Shown: positions 10,454 through 19,487, numbered from the stretch's first letter. The stretch is 64,000 nt of DNA from Flavobacterium omnivorum (GCF_900099915.1 NZ_FNDB01000004.1:186001-250000); one strand, 5' to 3'. Numbers and translations: made by a program. Notes: generated by a model from the sequence alone, not told the origin.

Positions 10454-13400
10454 TTTATGGTATTTTTAATTATGTTTAATTCTTGTTCTAATTCACTGCA
10501 AGCTTGCTCACAAACTTCTTCAAGTTGTTGAACTAAAGCCGTAATTTCTTCTATATTTTCTGGCGCTGTTGTTATCTCCTGAATTTGTTTGGCTATGTTT
10601 TCAAAATATTGACTTATTCCCACAATTGCAAACGACGGAATCATTTTGTGTGCCGCAGCGCTTACTAAATACCAATTTTGGTTGGCTAAACTTTCTTTGA
10701 TCGTTTTTATTATAGCAGGCGTTTGGGTTAAATAGAGTTTGATCATTTCTTCCATTAAAACGGGATTTGATTTTGTTCTTTGTTTCAAATACGTCAGATT
10801 AATGCACTTTACTTTTTTTAATACAACTTCTTCTTCTTCTTCTTTCAAACGTTCAATATTTATAGCACTAGAAATGTTTTTTTTTAAGAGTCCAATTATC
10901 TTACTGTATAAAAGGCGGTCATCCACGGGTTTTGCAAGATAGTCATTCATTCCCACTGCTTTACATTTAGCTAAATCTACTGTAGTCACATCTGCTGTTA
11001 AAGCAATAATTGGTATTTGTGATTTCAGTGTATTTCGAATGTATTCTGTTGTTTCAAATCCGTTCATTTCGGGCATTTGCAAGTCCATTAAAATGACATC
11101 ATATTCCTTATCTTTTAATTTTTCAATTGCTACTTTACCGTTTTCGGCGATGTCACGCTCAAATCCAAAATCATCAAGAAGTGTCTTCATTAACAATTGA
11201 TTCAACGGAATATCTTCAACAACTAAAATTTTTATATTTTTTATTTCGCTATCCAATGCACTAATCTCATTTCCACTTTCGGCATCAGAATTTGTCTTTT
11301 GAAAACTAAGTGTAAAACTAAAGGTGGAACCTTTACCTACAACACTCTGCACACGAATAGTTCCTCCTTGTGGTTCTATGAGTTGTTTGACAATGGCTAA
11401 ACCTAATCCTGTTCCTCCATACAAACGTGAAGTTCGGCTGGATGCTTGTTGGAAATTTTCAAATATTTTTCCTATTCTGTCTTCTGGTATTCCGATACCG
11501 GTATCCGTGACAGCAAATTCGATAATTACTGTATCAACATCTTCATGTATTAAATTGACGCTAACTGTAATTTTTCCTTTGGATGTAAACTTGACTGCGT
11601 TACTGACTAAATTTAAAATTATTTGGTGCAAACGAACTGGGTCACCAATAAGAACTTGTGGAATTTGAGGATCGTATTCTTTAATTAATATTAAATTTTT
11701 TTCTTGAATTTTAGGTTCAAATAAATGAAGCATCGCAGATACCGAAGAATTTAATTTGAAAGGGGTTTTTTCAAATGTCATTTTGCCGGAATCAACTTTT
11801 GCTAAATCTAATATGTCGTTTATAAGTACGATTAATGCATCTCCACTCATTTTGATAGCATCTAAATATTCTTTTTGTCTCAACGTCAAATCTGTTTTCA
11901 GTACCACTTTGGTAAAACCAATAATCGCGTTCATCGGGGTACGAATCTCATGACTCATATTCGACAAAAATTGTTGTTTTGCTTTTACTGCATTTTCAGC
12001 TATAATAGTGGCTTTTTCTGCACTTCTTTTAGCTTCTTCTGCTATTTCTGTGGCAAGTTCTGCAAAAACTCTCGCTTCAATCAATTCAGTAGCAATTCTT
12101 TTTTGATCTGTAATATCGCGGGCAACCACCACCACGCCTTGAATATTTCCCGCTTCGTTTTTATAAACGGAACCGTTAAACAATACATCAGTCAATTTGC
12201 CGTTTTTGTGACGCAGTGTAAGTGGTGAATCAGCAACAGAGCCTTTTTCAAATACTTCCTGGTATACTTCACGCGCTTTTTGTTGTTCTGTAAAATAATG
12301 GAAAAAATCAGAATCTGTGAGTTCTTCGCGGGTTTTTCCGGTACTGTTGACTAAAGCCTCATTCATATCCGTAATCTTACCTTTTGTATTTATGGTTACT
12401 AAAGGATCCCGACTAGCTTCAATCAAACTAAGCGTATATTGAGAATCTAATTTTGTAGTGTAGTTAAGTTCTTCAAGCTCTTTATTAACAATTTCCCTTT
12501 TTTCTTTTTCTTTGTTTTGAAAAAGAAGTTCTTTATTGGCAATAATTAACTCGTTAGCTCTTTTCTCTTTTTCATCATTTTGAAACGCCAATTCCTTATT
12601 GGCAATTACTAATTCAGCTGCTCTTTTTTCTTTTTCTATATTTTGAAAAATAAGTTCTTCGTTAGCAATGATTAATTCGTTCGCTCTTTTCTCTTTTTCG
12701 TTGTTTTGAAAGGCAAGCTCTTTGTTAGCTATCACTAGTTCAGCAGCACGTTTCTCTTTCTCATCATTCTGAAAGGCTAATTCTTTGTTAGCTATTACAA
12801 GCTCAGAGGCTCTTTTTTCCTTTTCTTGGTTTTGAAAAAGAAGTTCTTTATTGGCAATAATTAATTCGTTAGCTCTCTTCTCTTTTTCCTCATTTTGAAA
12901 TGCCAATTCTTGATTTGCTATAACTAATTCTGCGGCTCTCTTTTCCTTTTCATCATTTTGATACGCCAATTCTTTATTAGCATTTTGTAAATCCAAAGCC
13001 CATTTTTGTCCGCCAATATTTCGCGCTACGATAACTACACCTTGAACCTTGCCAAGATTGTCTTTATAAACAGAGCCATTGAAAAGTACGTCAGTTAATT
13101 TGCCGCTTTTATGCCGAAGTGTTAACGGAGAATCTTCTATGGCATTATTTTGAAAAACTTGTTGATATACTTTTTGTGCTTTTTGTTTGTCTGTGAAATA
13201 ATCGAAGAAATTTGAGCCAGTAAGTTCGTTTCGCGTTACACCAGTAATATTTACTAATGCTTCATTCATATCCGTGATCTTGCCTTCTCTATTTATCGTA
13301 ATTAACGGGTCAAGACTTGCTTCAATTAAACTTTTTGAATATTGTGCTGCTAATTTTTGAGCGGTACCGTTTGTTGCTTCAGTAAAAAAACCATGAGTAA

Positions 13401-13713
13401 CTCCTTCAGAATCTTCATAGATGGATGCATTGTAAACTACGTCTGTTAATTCGCCGTTTTGATGCCTTACCGTTAACGAATAATCTTCAATAAACCCTTT
13501 TTCAAAAACGTGTTGCCATCTGTTCTTTACTTCCTGCTTTTCTGTAAAATAATCAGAGAAATTAGTTCCTATCAATACATCTCTTTCAATTCCTATGTTT
13601 TTTATTGACGCTTCATTAATGTCAGTGATTTTTCCTTCGGCACTAATAGTAACAAAGGAACCTACACTGGTTTCAATTGAATCGGGGGAATTGAGCATAC
13701 TAATACTTTTCAT
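10450..13713 (-). CDS. PAS3 hybrid histidine kinase with 21-residue coiled-coil repeats, REC and HPt
   Basis: 1087 residues, cytoplasmic. Two PAS domains (about 15-120 and 125-235) are followed by a coiled coil made of seven near-identical 21-residue units (255-401) plus a partial eighth. A third PAS (about 425-545) leads to HisKA with H588 (SHEIRTP), HATPase with GTGLGLAIVKQ, receiver D877 (LMDLQMPEMNG) and HPt H1022 (AAHKMIPSF). The second and third PAS and everything after are closely related to the product of 2415-4862. The start codon directly follows the TAA of the AraC gene, and the TGA stop overlaps the ATG of the receiver gene. TGA is therefore read as a normal stop in this genome. 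The repeat array probably sets the distance and register between the sensor and kinase modules. Confidence 0.93.
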   Translation of the reverse strand: MKSISMLNSPDSIETSVGSFVTISAEGKITDINEASIKNIGIERDVLIGTNFSDYFTEKQEVKNRWQHVFEKGFIEDYSLTVRHQNGELTDVVYNASIYEDSEGVTHGFFTEATNGTAQKLAAQYSKSLIEASLDPLITINREGKITDMNEALVNITGVTRNELTGSNFFDYFTDKQKAQKVYQQVFQNNAIEDSPLTLRHKSGKLTDVLFNGSVYKDNLGKVQGVVIVARNIGGQKWALDLQNANKELAYQNDEKEKRAAELVIANQELAFQNEEKEKRANELIIANKELLFQNQEKEKRASELVIANKELAFQNDEKEKRAAELVIANKELAFQNNEKEKRANELIIANEELIFQNIEKEKRAAELVIANKELAFQNDEKEKRANELIIANKELLFQNKEKEKREIVNKELEELNYTTKLDSQYTLSLIEASRDPLVTINTKGKITDMNEALVNSTGKTREELTDSDFFHYFTEQQKAREVYQEVFEKGSVADSPLTLRHKNGKLTDVLFNGSVYKNEAGNIQGVVVVARDITDQKRIATELIEARVFAELATEIAEEAKRSAEKATIIAENAVKAKQQFLSNMSHEIRTPMNAIIGFTKVVLKTDLTLRQKEYLDAIKMSGDALIVLINDILDLAKVDSGKMTFEKTPFKLNSSVSAMLHLFEPKIQEKNLILIKEYDPQIPQVLIGDPVRLHQIILNLVSNAVKFTSKGKITVSVNLIHEDVDTVIIEFAVTDTGIGIPEDRIGKIFENFQQASSRTSRLYGGTGLGLAIVKQLIEPQGGTIRVQSVVGKGSTFSFTLSFQKTNSDAESGNEISALDSEIKNIKILVVEDIPLNQLLMKTLLDDFGFERDIAENGKVAIEKLKDKEYDVILMDLQMPEMNGFETTEYIRNTLKSQIPIIALTADVTTVDLAKCKAVGMNDYLAKPVDDRLLYSKIIGLLKKNISSAINIERLKEEEEEVVLKKVKCINLTYLKQRTKSNPVLMEEMIKLYLTQTPAIIKTIKESLANQNWYLVSAAAHKMIPSFAIVGISQYFENIAKQIQEITTAPENIEEITALVQQLEEVCEQACSELEQELNIIKNTIK
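12511..12951 (-). repeat. Coding tandem repeat, seven 63-nt units
   Basis: Seven consecutive 63-bp units, each encoding 21 residues of the form EKEKRAAELVIANKELAFQN plus one variable residue, sit inside the hybrid kinase gene; an eighth unit breaks off after EKEKRE. The residue after EKEKRA is A, N, S, A, N, A, N down the array, which hints at duplication of two-unit blocks. 21 residues equal three heptads, so adding or removing a unit keeps the coiled-coil register. Three diverged copies of the same unit occur in the CHASE3 kinase gene around 7190-7370. Confidence 0.92.
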
Positions 13714-14289
13714 TTAGTCATTTACATTTCCAATTTCTTCAATTGGATTCCGTCTTTTATCTTTTAACTGTTTAAAATGAGAAGGGGATAGGCCAGTTAC
13801 TTTTTTAAACTGACTAGATAAATGAGCTACACTGCTGTAATTCATTTTCCATGCAATTTCAGTGATATTTAATTCACCATAGATAATTAACTCTTTTATA
13901 CGTTCCGTTTTATGGGAAATTATAAATTGTTCTATTGTAGTTCCCTGAACCTCTGAAAACAAGTTGGATAAGTACGTATAATCGTGATTCAATTTTTGAC
14001 TCAAATAATCAGAAAAATTGATTTTGATAGGCTCCGTCGAATGGTGCACCATTTCAATAATTACGTTCTTTATTTTCTCTATCAACATGGATTTTTTATC
14101 ATCCATCAATTCAAGCCCTGAATCTAAAAGTGCCGCTTTCAAGAGTTGTCTTTGCTCCATAGAAATATTTTCCATAATTTCTACTTCACCTAAATCAACA
14201 ACCATGTAGTGAAGTTTAAGCTTTTTTAATTCTTCTTTTACCGCCATTTTGCAGCGGTTACTTACCATGTATTTTATGTATAGTTTCAA
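13714..14289 (-). CDS. AraC-family transcriptional regulator with HMA-like N-terminus
   Basis: 191 residues. The C-terminal third is an AraC helix-turn-helix pair (NITEIAWKMNYSSVAHLSSQFKK and the PSHFKQL tail region). The N-terminus, LYIKYMVSNRCK followed by LGEVEI, resembles the small ferredoxin-like heavy-metal-associated fold, but the usual CxxC reads SNRC, so metal binding by two cysteines is doubtful. Homologues I recall begin at this same segment, which supports the TTG start at 14289-14287; the next ATG would remove part of the domain. It heads the signalling operon: its TAA is immediately followed by the ATG of the hybrid kinase. It probably regulates this operon or the output of the relay. 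Confidence 0.85.
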   Translation of the reverse strand: MKLYIKYMVSNRCKMAVKEELKKLKLHYMVVDLGEVEIMENISMEQRQLLKAALLDSGLELMDDKKSMLIEKIKNVIIEMVHHSTEPIKINFSDYLSQKLNHDYTYLSNLFSEVQGTTIEQFIISHKTERIKELIIYGELNITEIAWKMNYSSVAHLSSQFKKVTGLSPSHFKQLKDKRRNPIEEIGNVND

Positions 14290-15108
14290 AAATTTTCAAT
14301 TTACAGTTTGCACAAATGTAACTTTTCGGAATAAAGATACATTATAAAATTTTACAAATAAGTTATAATATAATTCGCAATCAAGAATAACTCCTAATAA
14401 TCCGAACAAATAACTAAAGAAAAACCCAATTTACTATGGAATAGTTAGATTATCGGTTGGCAATTCCTATTTTTTTTTATTGAGGAAACTAGTATATCAG
14501 TTCTTTTAATTTTGGGGACGTAAATATTTGCTTTTTGAATCATAGTCTCGTGTTCAATACTTAGCGCTGTTTTTTATCGTTGTTTTAATTTGTTTGAATG
14601 TGGTTATTGATTTAAATCTTAAGTACATAGTTCAGTTGTTAATTGATTTAGATATTTCTTTTTCAATTGCTAAATCTATAATCTCAAAATTTATTTTTGT
14701 TATATAATTATTTTCAATAGTTGTTAAATTATTACTTTATTTTTTTAAGGCCAAGTGTGTATTAAAAAATTAGAAACATAACTTCACTATGAATCAAATT
14801 TACTTTCGATAAACAGTTTTCGACGATTAAAATTAGATGCACATTTTGGTTAATTTTCGAAAGGATTAAACTAGAGAAACGACAACTTATAAGCGGCAAT
14901 GCACTTTTTTGAACAGAAATTTCAAAAATTTGGTAACAGACTGAAAGCTGGTATCAATAGTTTAGAAAAAATATATCACAAATTATAACATGTAACTATA
15001 GTTATAATGAAAAGCCGTGGTAAAAGTAAAAATTTTAATGAATAGCAATTACAAGAGATTGCTTTTATGCGGTGCACTTGAATTAACAAGAGGGATTAAG
15101 TTTTCCTC
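14290..15108. other. 819-bp intergenic region without a recognisable gene
   Basis: Very AT-rich and broken by stops in all frames. It lies upstream of the signalling operon and downstream of the lipoprotein gene, both on the minus strand. Apart from the -7 box at 14313-14320 I find no RNA gene, strong hairpin or remnant of a known protein. It may hold regulatory sequence for the AraC-led operon or be decayed DNA. Confidence 0.6.
14313..14320 (-). promoter_or_regulatory. Putative promoter -7 box for the signalling operon
   Basis: The minus strand reads TACATTTG, an exact match to the Bacteroidota -7 consensus TAnnTTTG, 24 bases before the TTG start of the AraC gene. I see no convincing -33 TTG at the right distance, so this is a half-supported promoter. 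Confidence 0.45.
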
Positions 15109-15585
15109 TTAATTCATAGGAAAAGCATTTACCCAATCCAGCGATTTTATAGAGGATACTTTATTTTCCGCATTCATCGTTACCCGCAGCTCTTTATTAG
15201 CAACTTTTTTTGAATACGATGCTTTATAGCGAAAAACGATAGATTGGTCAAAGTTATTTTTAAAAGCTTCCATTAATTCCAGATCTATAAAAGTGCCGTA
15301 ATATTGACGAAAACGAGTGCATGTTTTTGTTAATCTTGCCTCAGTCGTGTTTTTAATAACAGATGGAGTCGCTTCACTCAATGTAAATGGTTTGAATTTA
15401 GATGTATTGCAAGTCATTAATACTCTTTTTCCTAATTCGTACGCTTTACTTTTTTGGCTTTCACTAACTTCTGACAAGCCCAATCTAACAGTTTTTACAA
15501 CTTCAGGCTCTGGTATGGCAGTCACTTTTTTTGATTTACATCCAATGAGTAAAAGGATACTTAAAACTAGAATTATTTTTTTCAT
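15109..15585 (-). CDS. Small lipoprotein of unknown function
   Basis: 158 residues. The N-terminus MKKIILVLSILLLIGCKSKK is a clear SPII signal with lipobox LLIGC, so the mature protein starts at the cysteine and is anchored in a membrane facing the periplasm or surface. The remainder is a soluble domain of mixed helix and strand with basic patches; I do not recognise a family. It starts 3 bp after the M23 peptidase gene and is probably translated with it, which suggests a cell-envelope role. A role in cell-wall handling is guesswork. Confidence 0.75.
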   Translation of the reverse strand: MKKIILVLSILLLIGCKSKKVTAIPEPEVVKTVRLGLSEVSESQKSKAYELGKRVLMTCNTSKFKPFTLSEATPSVIKNTTEARLTKTCTRFRQYYGTFIDLELMEAFKNNFDQSIVFRYKASYSKKVANKELRVTMNAENKVSSIKSLDWVNAFPMN

Positions 15586-15588
15586 GAT

Positions 15589-16266
15589 TTATTTAATTTT
15601 TAATAGGATATTGGGATCGGGGCAGTTTTCTAAATAGTGAGTTAGATCCTTTTTACTGCAAACACCAGGATAATCTCCAAAACTATTCGTGATCTCTTTT
15701 ATAATTTGAAAATGCAAATGCGGAGCATAATCACCATTTACGGAAGCATCGCCCAAAGTAGCTAATTGTTGTCCTTTTTCATAAAAATCTCCAATTGTAA
15801 TGTCACTAATGCTTTCTAAAGATAAATGACCATACAAAGTATGAAATTTTTGTTCTTCTATTTTATGCTCTAAAATTATTGTTGGACCATAATCACCCAC
15901 GCCCGTATTGTAATTAAAGCTATGAACAAAACCATCAACGGCTGCTAAAACGGGAGTTCCTGCTTTAATCCATAAATCTAAACCTATATGAATGTTGCGC
16001 TCTTCTGTGTTTGTGTCATTAAAAATTTCACTTCTTTTATACAGATTTCTAACTTCATTGTATCCTCCATAAGCTACTTTTGCATTATTTTCAGTCAGGT
16101 AATTTTCAATATAATCTTCAAAGTCTAGTGCATTATCAATGTTAAGCGATTTAAAAGCTTCATTTGTGATGGATAAATCCAAGGGGATATACTGCTTATA
16201 TTCAATTTTTGCATCTATTACTTTAACGTTTTCTTGGTCTTGTAAGATGGTTTCTAATGGTTTCAT
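15589..16266 (-). CDS. M23-family (LytM-type) peptidase
   Basis: 225 residues. The C-terminal two thirds form an M23 zinc endopeptidase domain: first ligands H and D in NIHIGLDLW, the typical GTPVLAAVDG turn, and the second histidine pair in APHLHFQI, with the additional YGHLS motif. Such enzymes cut glycine or peptide cross-links in peptidoglycan or in secreted proteins. There is no obvious signal peptide on the ATG start at 16266; the protein begins MKPLETILQDQENV. It could therefore be cytoplasmic or exported by another route, which is unusual for a cell-wall enzyme. The lipoprotein gene follows 3 bp downstream. Confidence 0.85.
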   Translation of the reverse strand: MKPLETILQDQENVKVIDAKIEYKQYIPLDLSITNEAFKSLNIDNALDFEDYIENYLTENNAKVAYGGYNEVRNLYKRSEIFNDTNTEERNIHIGLDLWIKAGTPVLAAVDGFVHSFNYNTGVGDYGPTIILEHKIEEQKFHTLYGHLSLESISDITIGDFYEKGQQLATLGDASVNGDYAPHLHFQIIKEITNSFGDYPGVCSKKDLTHYLENCPDPNILLKIK

Positions 16267-16297
16267 TTACTGTTCGTTTTATAAAACACTAAATTTA

Positions 16298-16335
16298 ATT
16301 AAAAAATGCCAACATAAAAATTTTACGCTGGCATT
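16298..16335 (-). terminator. Rho-independent terminator downstream of the monooxygenase pseudogene
   Basis: On the minus strand AATGCCAGCG...TGTTGGCATT forms a stem of up to 15 pairs with two G-U pairs and is followed by a T run (A run at 16301-16306 on the plus strand). It separates the pseudogene from the M23 gene. Confidence 0.75.
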
Positions 16336-16437
16336 ATAACTTTTAATTTACATTAGCACATTTACATTTCCCAAAAAAAATAGATGAGTTTAAGTTTAGC
16401 TTAATTTATTGTTTAGCAGCCTTGCCTTAGACTGCTA

Positions 16438-16731
16438 TTATTTTACTGCTAATAAATCAACAAATTCAATAACAGGATCTTTAGACAATAATTCGTCAGC
16501 ATTCGCCATTAGAGCTGTTGCAATTTTTCAGGAAAGGTGCGTTTTTCGACCTTCCTCAGTTTCAAAAGTATCAAAAATTCCAAACGTGGAGGGGCCGATT
16601 TGCCATCCGTACCAGTTTACGGTATCCAGTTCATCTAATACCAACGGTAATGCGCTTTTTAAAAATGCGGCAACTTCTTCTTCTTTTCAAGGCTTAGCTT
16701 CTAATCGTGCTAATAAAGCATATTTTTCCAT
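16438..16731 (-). pseudogene. Antibiotic biosynthesis monooxygenase-like gene with two in-frame TGA codons
   Basis: From ATG at 16731-16729 to TAA at 16440-16438 the frame is 98 codons and intact except for TGA at codon 15 (16687-16689) and codon 68 (16528-16530). Reading through gives a small ABM (ferredoxin-like dimeric) monooxygenase: MEKYALLARLEAKP-stop-KEEEV, then IGPSTFGIFDTFETEEG, HLS-stop-KIATALM and a PVIEFVDLLAVK end. In homologues I recall, both TGA positions hold glycine (AKPGKE and HLSG), so each is a single GGA-to-TGA change. Four other glycines use GGA, GGC or GGT. The rest of the frame is well conserved, implying recent inactivation, a sequencing error or recoding. Its own terminator follows. 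Confidence 0.8.
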
Positions 16732-17021
16732 AATCGTAATTTTTAGTAAAATTATAAGTAGTGATTTCAATTTTTAGATTTATATAGTTTAACTTTTGTT
16801 TACCGCCGGTATATAGGCAATAAGAATAAAACAATGATGCATTTTTTTTACCATATAAGTCATTTAAGTTTAATTTGTTAGGCTTATATACATTAAGCAA
16901 CAATAAGGTCATTTAAGGTTTAATGCTTATATGACTCCTATGTTAAATAGTATTTCACTCATTTTATAGTACGACATTAAATAGGTCTAACTGCTTAGTA
17001 GAAGATTGTTTTTAATTACTA

Positions 17022-17057
17022 TTAAAAAAAAAATCCTAACCGTTACCGATTAGGATT
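17022..17057 (-). terminator. Rho-independent terminator of the E1 dehydrogenase gene
   Basis: AATCCTAA at 17032-17039 pairs with TTAGGATT at 17050-17057 around a 10-base loop. On the minus strand the stem is followed by a T run (A run 17023-17033 on plus). It lies 22 bp past the TAA of the dehydrogenase gene. Confidence 0.8.
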
Positions 17058-17078
17058 AGTATAGATAATACTTAAGTT

Positions 17079-19487
17079 TTAATATAAATTTGGATATTTA
17101 GAAGGATTCACTTCATTCATCATATAATACACTTTTTCAAAAATATCTTCGGAAGATGGTTTAGAGAAATAATCTCCATCTGTGCCATAAGCTGGACGAT
17201 GTGCTTTAGCTGTGAGCGTTTGAGGTTTACTGTCTAAATAGTTGTATCCATCTTGTTGTTCAATAATTTGTTGCAAAATGTAAGCTGAAGCTCCACCCGG
17301 AACATCTTCATCGATTACCAGCAAACGATTTGTTTTGGCAATACTTTTGACTACATCTTGATTTATATCAAATGGTAGTAAAGACTGTAAATCAATAATT
17401 TCGCAATCAATACCTACTTCAAGCAATTCTTTTGCCGCTTGTTGCACTAATCGGAGGGTAGAGCCATAAGAAACCAGTGTGATATCTGAACCTTCTTTTA
17501 AAGCTTCCACTACACCAATAGGAGTTTTGAATTCGCCATAATTTAACGGCATTTTTTCTTTCAATCGATAGCCATTCAAACATTCAATAACTAAAGCAGG
17601 TTCGTCGCATTCTAGCAAACTATTATAAAAACCAGCTGCTTGTGTCATGTTTCTAGGAACCAAAACATGGATTCCTCTGATGGCATTGATAATCATACCC
17701 ATAGGAGAGCCTGAGTGCCAAATGCCTTCTAAACGATGACCGCGAGTCCGTATAATTAAGGGTGCTTTTTGTTTTCCGACCGTTCTGTATCGCAAGGTTG
17801 CCAAATCATCACTCATGATTTGGATTGCATATAATAAATAATCTAAATATTGAATTTCGGCAATAGGACGTAAGCCCCTAAGTGCCATTCCTATTCCTTG
17901 ACCCAAGATGGTAGCTTCTCGAATTCCAACATCAGCAACACGTAATTCACCATATTTTTCCTGCATTCCTTCCAGCCCTTGATTCACATCACCAATAGTT
18001 CCTGCATCTTCCCCAAAGATTAAAGCCTCTGGATATTTGGTAAATATAGCGTCAAAATTATCGCGTAAGATCATGCGTCCATCGGTATCTTCCTTAGCAT
18101 CTTCAGAGTAGACTGGCAGGACTTTTTTGATAGAAAACACATTTAAATCTGTTTCTGAGAATAAGTTACTGCTAAAGTTCTTTTGTGTTTTTGCGGTATA
18201 GGCTACAATCCATTCTGAAAGTGCTTTTTTGCCATTTTCATTAAGTACTAAACGCAAAACTTTACGTGCAGTTACTAGAATTTCCTTTTTTATAGGAGAT
18301 TTAATGCTACCTAAATCAGAAGAGAATTTTAGAATGGCATCTTTGTTTTTGCTGGTTTCCGCTATGTTCTGTAATAGTGTAACCAACTCTTTTTGCTCTT
18401 CAGCAATAGGTTCTATAAAGGCATTCCAAGCAGCTTTTTTGCCTTCTAAAACCTCTTTTTTTGCTTGTGCATCAATTGCTTCAATTTCTTCTGGAGAAGC
18501 TATATTTATAGCAATCATCCATAATTTCATTTGACGAACACAATCAAAGTCTCTTTCCCAAGCCAAGCGATCAGCATCTTTGTAACGTTCATGCGAACCA
18601 GAACTAGAATGTCCTTGTGGTTGCGTCAATTCATTAACATGGATCAAAACAGGAACGTGATTTTTTCGAGCTATATCGGCAGCTTTCTCATACGTTGTAA
18701 TTAAGTCAGCATAATCCCAACCTTTGACTCTCAGGATTTCATATCCATTAGTGTCGTGTTCCTTTTGGTATCCTTTTAAAATTTCGGATATGTTTTCTTT
18801 TGTCGTTTGGTGTTTTGCATGCACAGAAATTCCGTATTCATCATCCCAAACACTCATAACCATAGGAACTTGTAAAACCCCTGCGGCATTAATAGTTTCA
18901 AAGAACAACCCTTCGGAGGTACTTGCATTTCCAATGGTTCCCCACGCTATCTCATTTCCTTCATTAGAAAAATTTGCAGCATTTGGAATTCCAGCAACCT
19001 GTCTGTATATTTTTGATGCTTGAGCCAGTCCTAATAATCTTGGCATTTGCCCAGCTGTAGGAGAAATATCAGCACTTGAATTTTTTTGTTTTGTTAAGTC
19101 TTTCCAAGAACCATCTTCATTTAAACTATGGGTAGCAAAGTGGCCTCCCATTTGTCTTCCTGCTGACATAGGCTCATGTTCAATATCAGTATGTCCATAC
19201 AAACCTGCAAAAAATTGTTGTATCGTTAATTCGCCAATCGCCATCATAAAAGTTTGATCGCGATAGTAGCCAGAGCGGAAATCTCCATTTTGAAATGCTT
19301 TAGCCATGGCTAATTGTGGCACTTCTTTACCATCTCCAAAGATACCAAACTTAGCTTTTCCAGTCAATACTTCCTTGCGTCCTAATAGGCTGCATTCTCT
19401 GCTTATTATGGCTGTGGTGTAGTCCTTTAAAACTTCGATTTTGAAATCTTCAAATGTCAATGTAGTATTGGTTTTTTCTTTTATCAT
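17079..19487 (-). CDS. 2-oxoacid dehydrogenase E1, fused alpha and beta subunits
   Basis: 802 residues carrying both E1 subunits in one chain. The alpha part (about 1-380) has the thiamine diphosphate region GNASTSEGLFFETINAAG with the following VMSVWDDEYGIS, and the GxxGGHFATHS segment. The beta part (about 450-802) has IFGEDAG, VADVGIREATILGQGIGMA and the C-terminal VIDEDVPGGASAYI. E1 decarboxylates a 2-oxoacid and passes the acyl group to lipoyl-E2. Fused E1 of this size is usual in Bacteroidota and is generally assigned to branched-chain 2-oxoacids, but substrate choice cannot be read from the sequence. E2 and E3 are not in the window. It is a single-gene unit with its own terminator and a TAAATTTG box upstream. 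Confidence 0.9.
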   Translation of the reverse strand: MIKEKTNTTLTFEDFKIEVLKDYTTAIISRECSLLGRKEVLTGKAKFGIFGDGKEVPQLAMAKAFQNGDFRSGYYRDQTFMMAIGELTIQQFFAGLYGHTDIEHEPMSAGRQMGGHFATHSLNEDGSWKDLTKQKNSSADISPTAGQMPRLLGLAQASKIYRQVAGIPNAANFSNEGNEIAWGTIGNASTSEGLFFETINAAGVLQVPMVMSVWDDEYGISVHAKHQTTKENISEILKGYQKEHDTNGYEILRVKGWDYADLITTYEKAADIARKNHVPVLIHVNELTQPQGHSSSGSHERYKDADRLAWERDFDCVRQMKLWMIAINIASPEEIEAIDAQAKKEVLEGKKAAWNAFIEPIAEEQKELVTLLQNIAETSKNKDAILKFSSDLGSIKSPIKKEILVTARKVLRLVLNENGKKALSEWIVAYTAKTQKNFSSNLFSETDLNVFSIKKVLPVYSEDAKEDTDGRMILRDNFDAIFTKYPEALIFGEDAGTIGDVNQGLEGMQEKYGELRVADVGIREATILGQGIGMALRGLRPIAEIQYLDYLLYAIQIMSDDLATLRYRTVGKQKAPLIIRTRGHRLEGIWHSGSPMGMIINAIRGIHVLVPRNMTQAAGFYNSLLECDEPALVIECLNGYRLKEKMPLNYGEFKTPIGVVEALKEGSDITLVSYGSTLRLVQQAAKELLEVGIDCEIIDLQSLLPFDINQDVVKSIAKTNRLLVIDEDVPGGASAYILQQIIEQQDGYNYLDSKPQTLTAKAHRPAYGTDGDYFSKPSSEDIFEKVYYMMNEVNPSKYPNLY

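Noticed and set aside
12511..12951. CRISPR array
   Set aside because: The repeats are 63 bp, contiguous without unique spacers, in frame, and encode a coiled coil inside a kinase.
1..14289. Phage defence island
   Set aside because: No nuclease, helicase, toxin or methyltransferase acting on DNA; all domains are signalling modules.
14290..15108. tRNA or small RNA genes in the long spacer
   Set aside because: No cloverleaf, CCA-end motif or strong hairpin with T tract could be seen.
16438..16731. Genome-wide reading of UGA as glycine
   Set aside because: TGA is a clean stop for the hybrid kinase at 10450-10452, and the frame beyond it leaves the receiver gene's own frame. Only the one small gene shows internal TGA.
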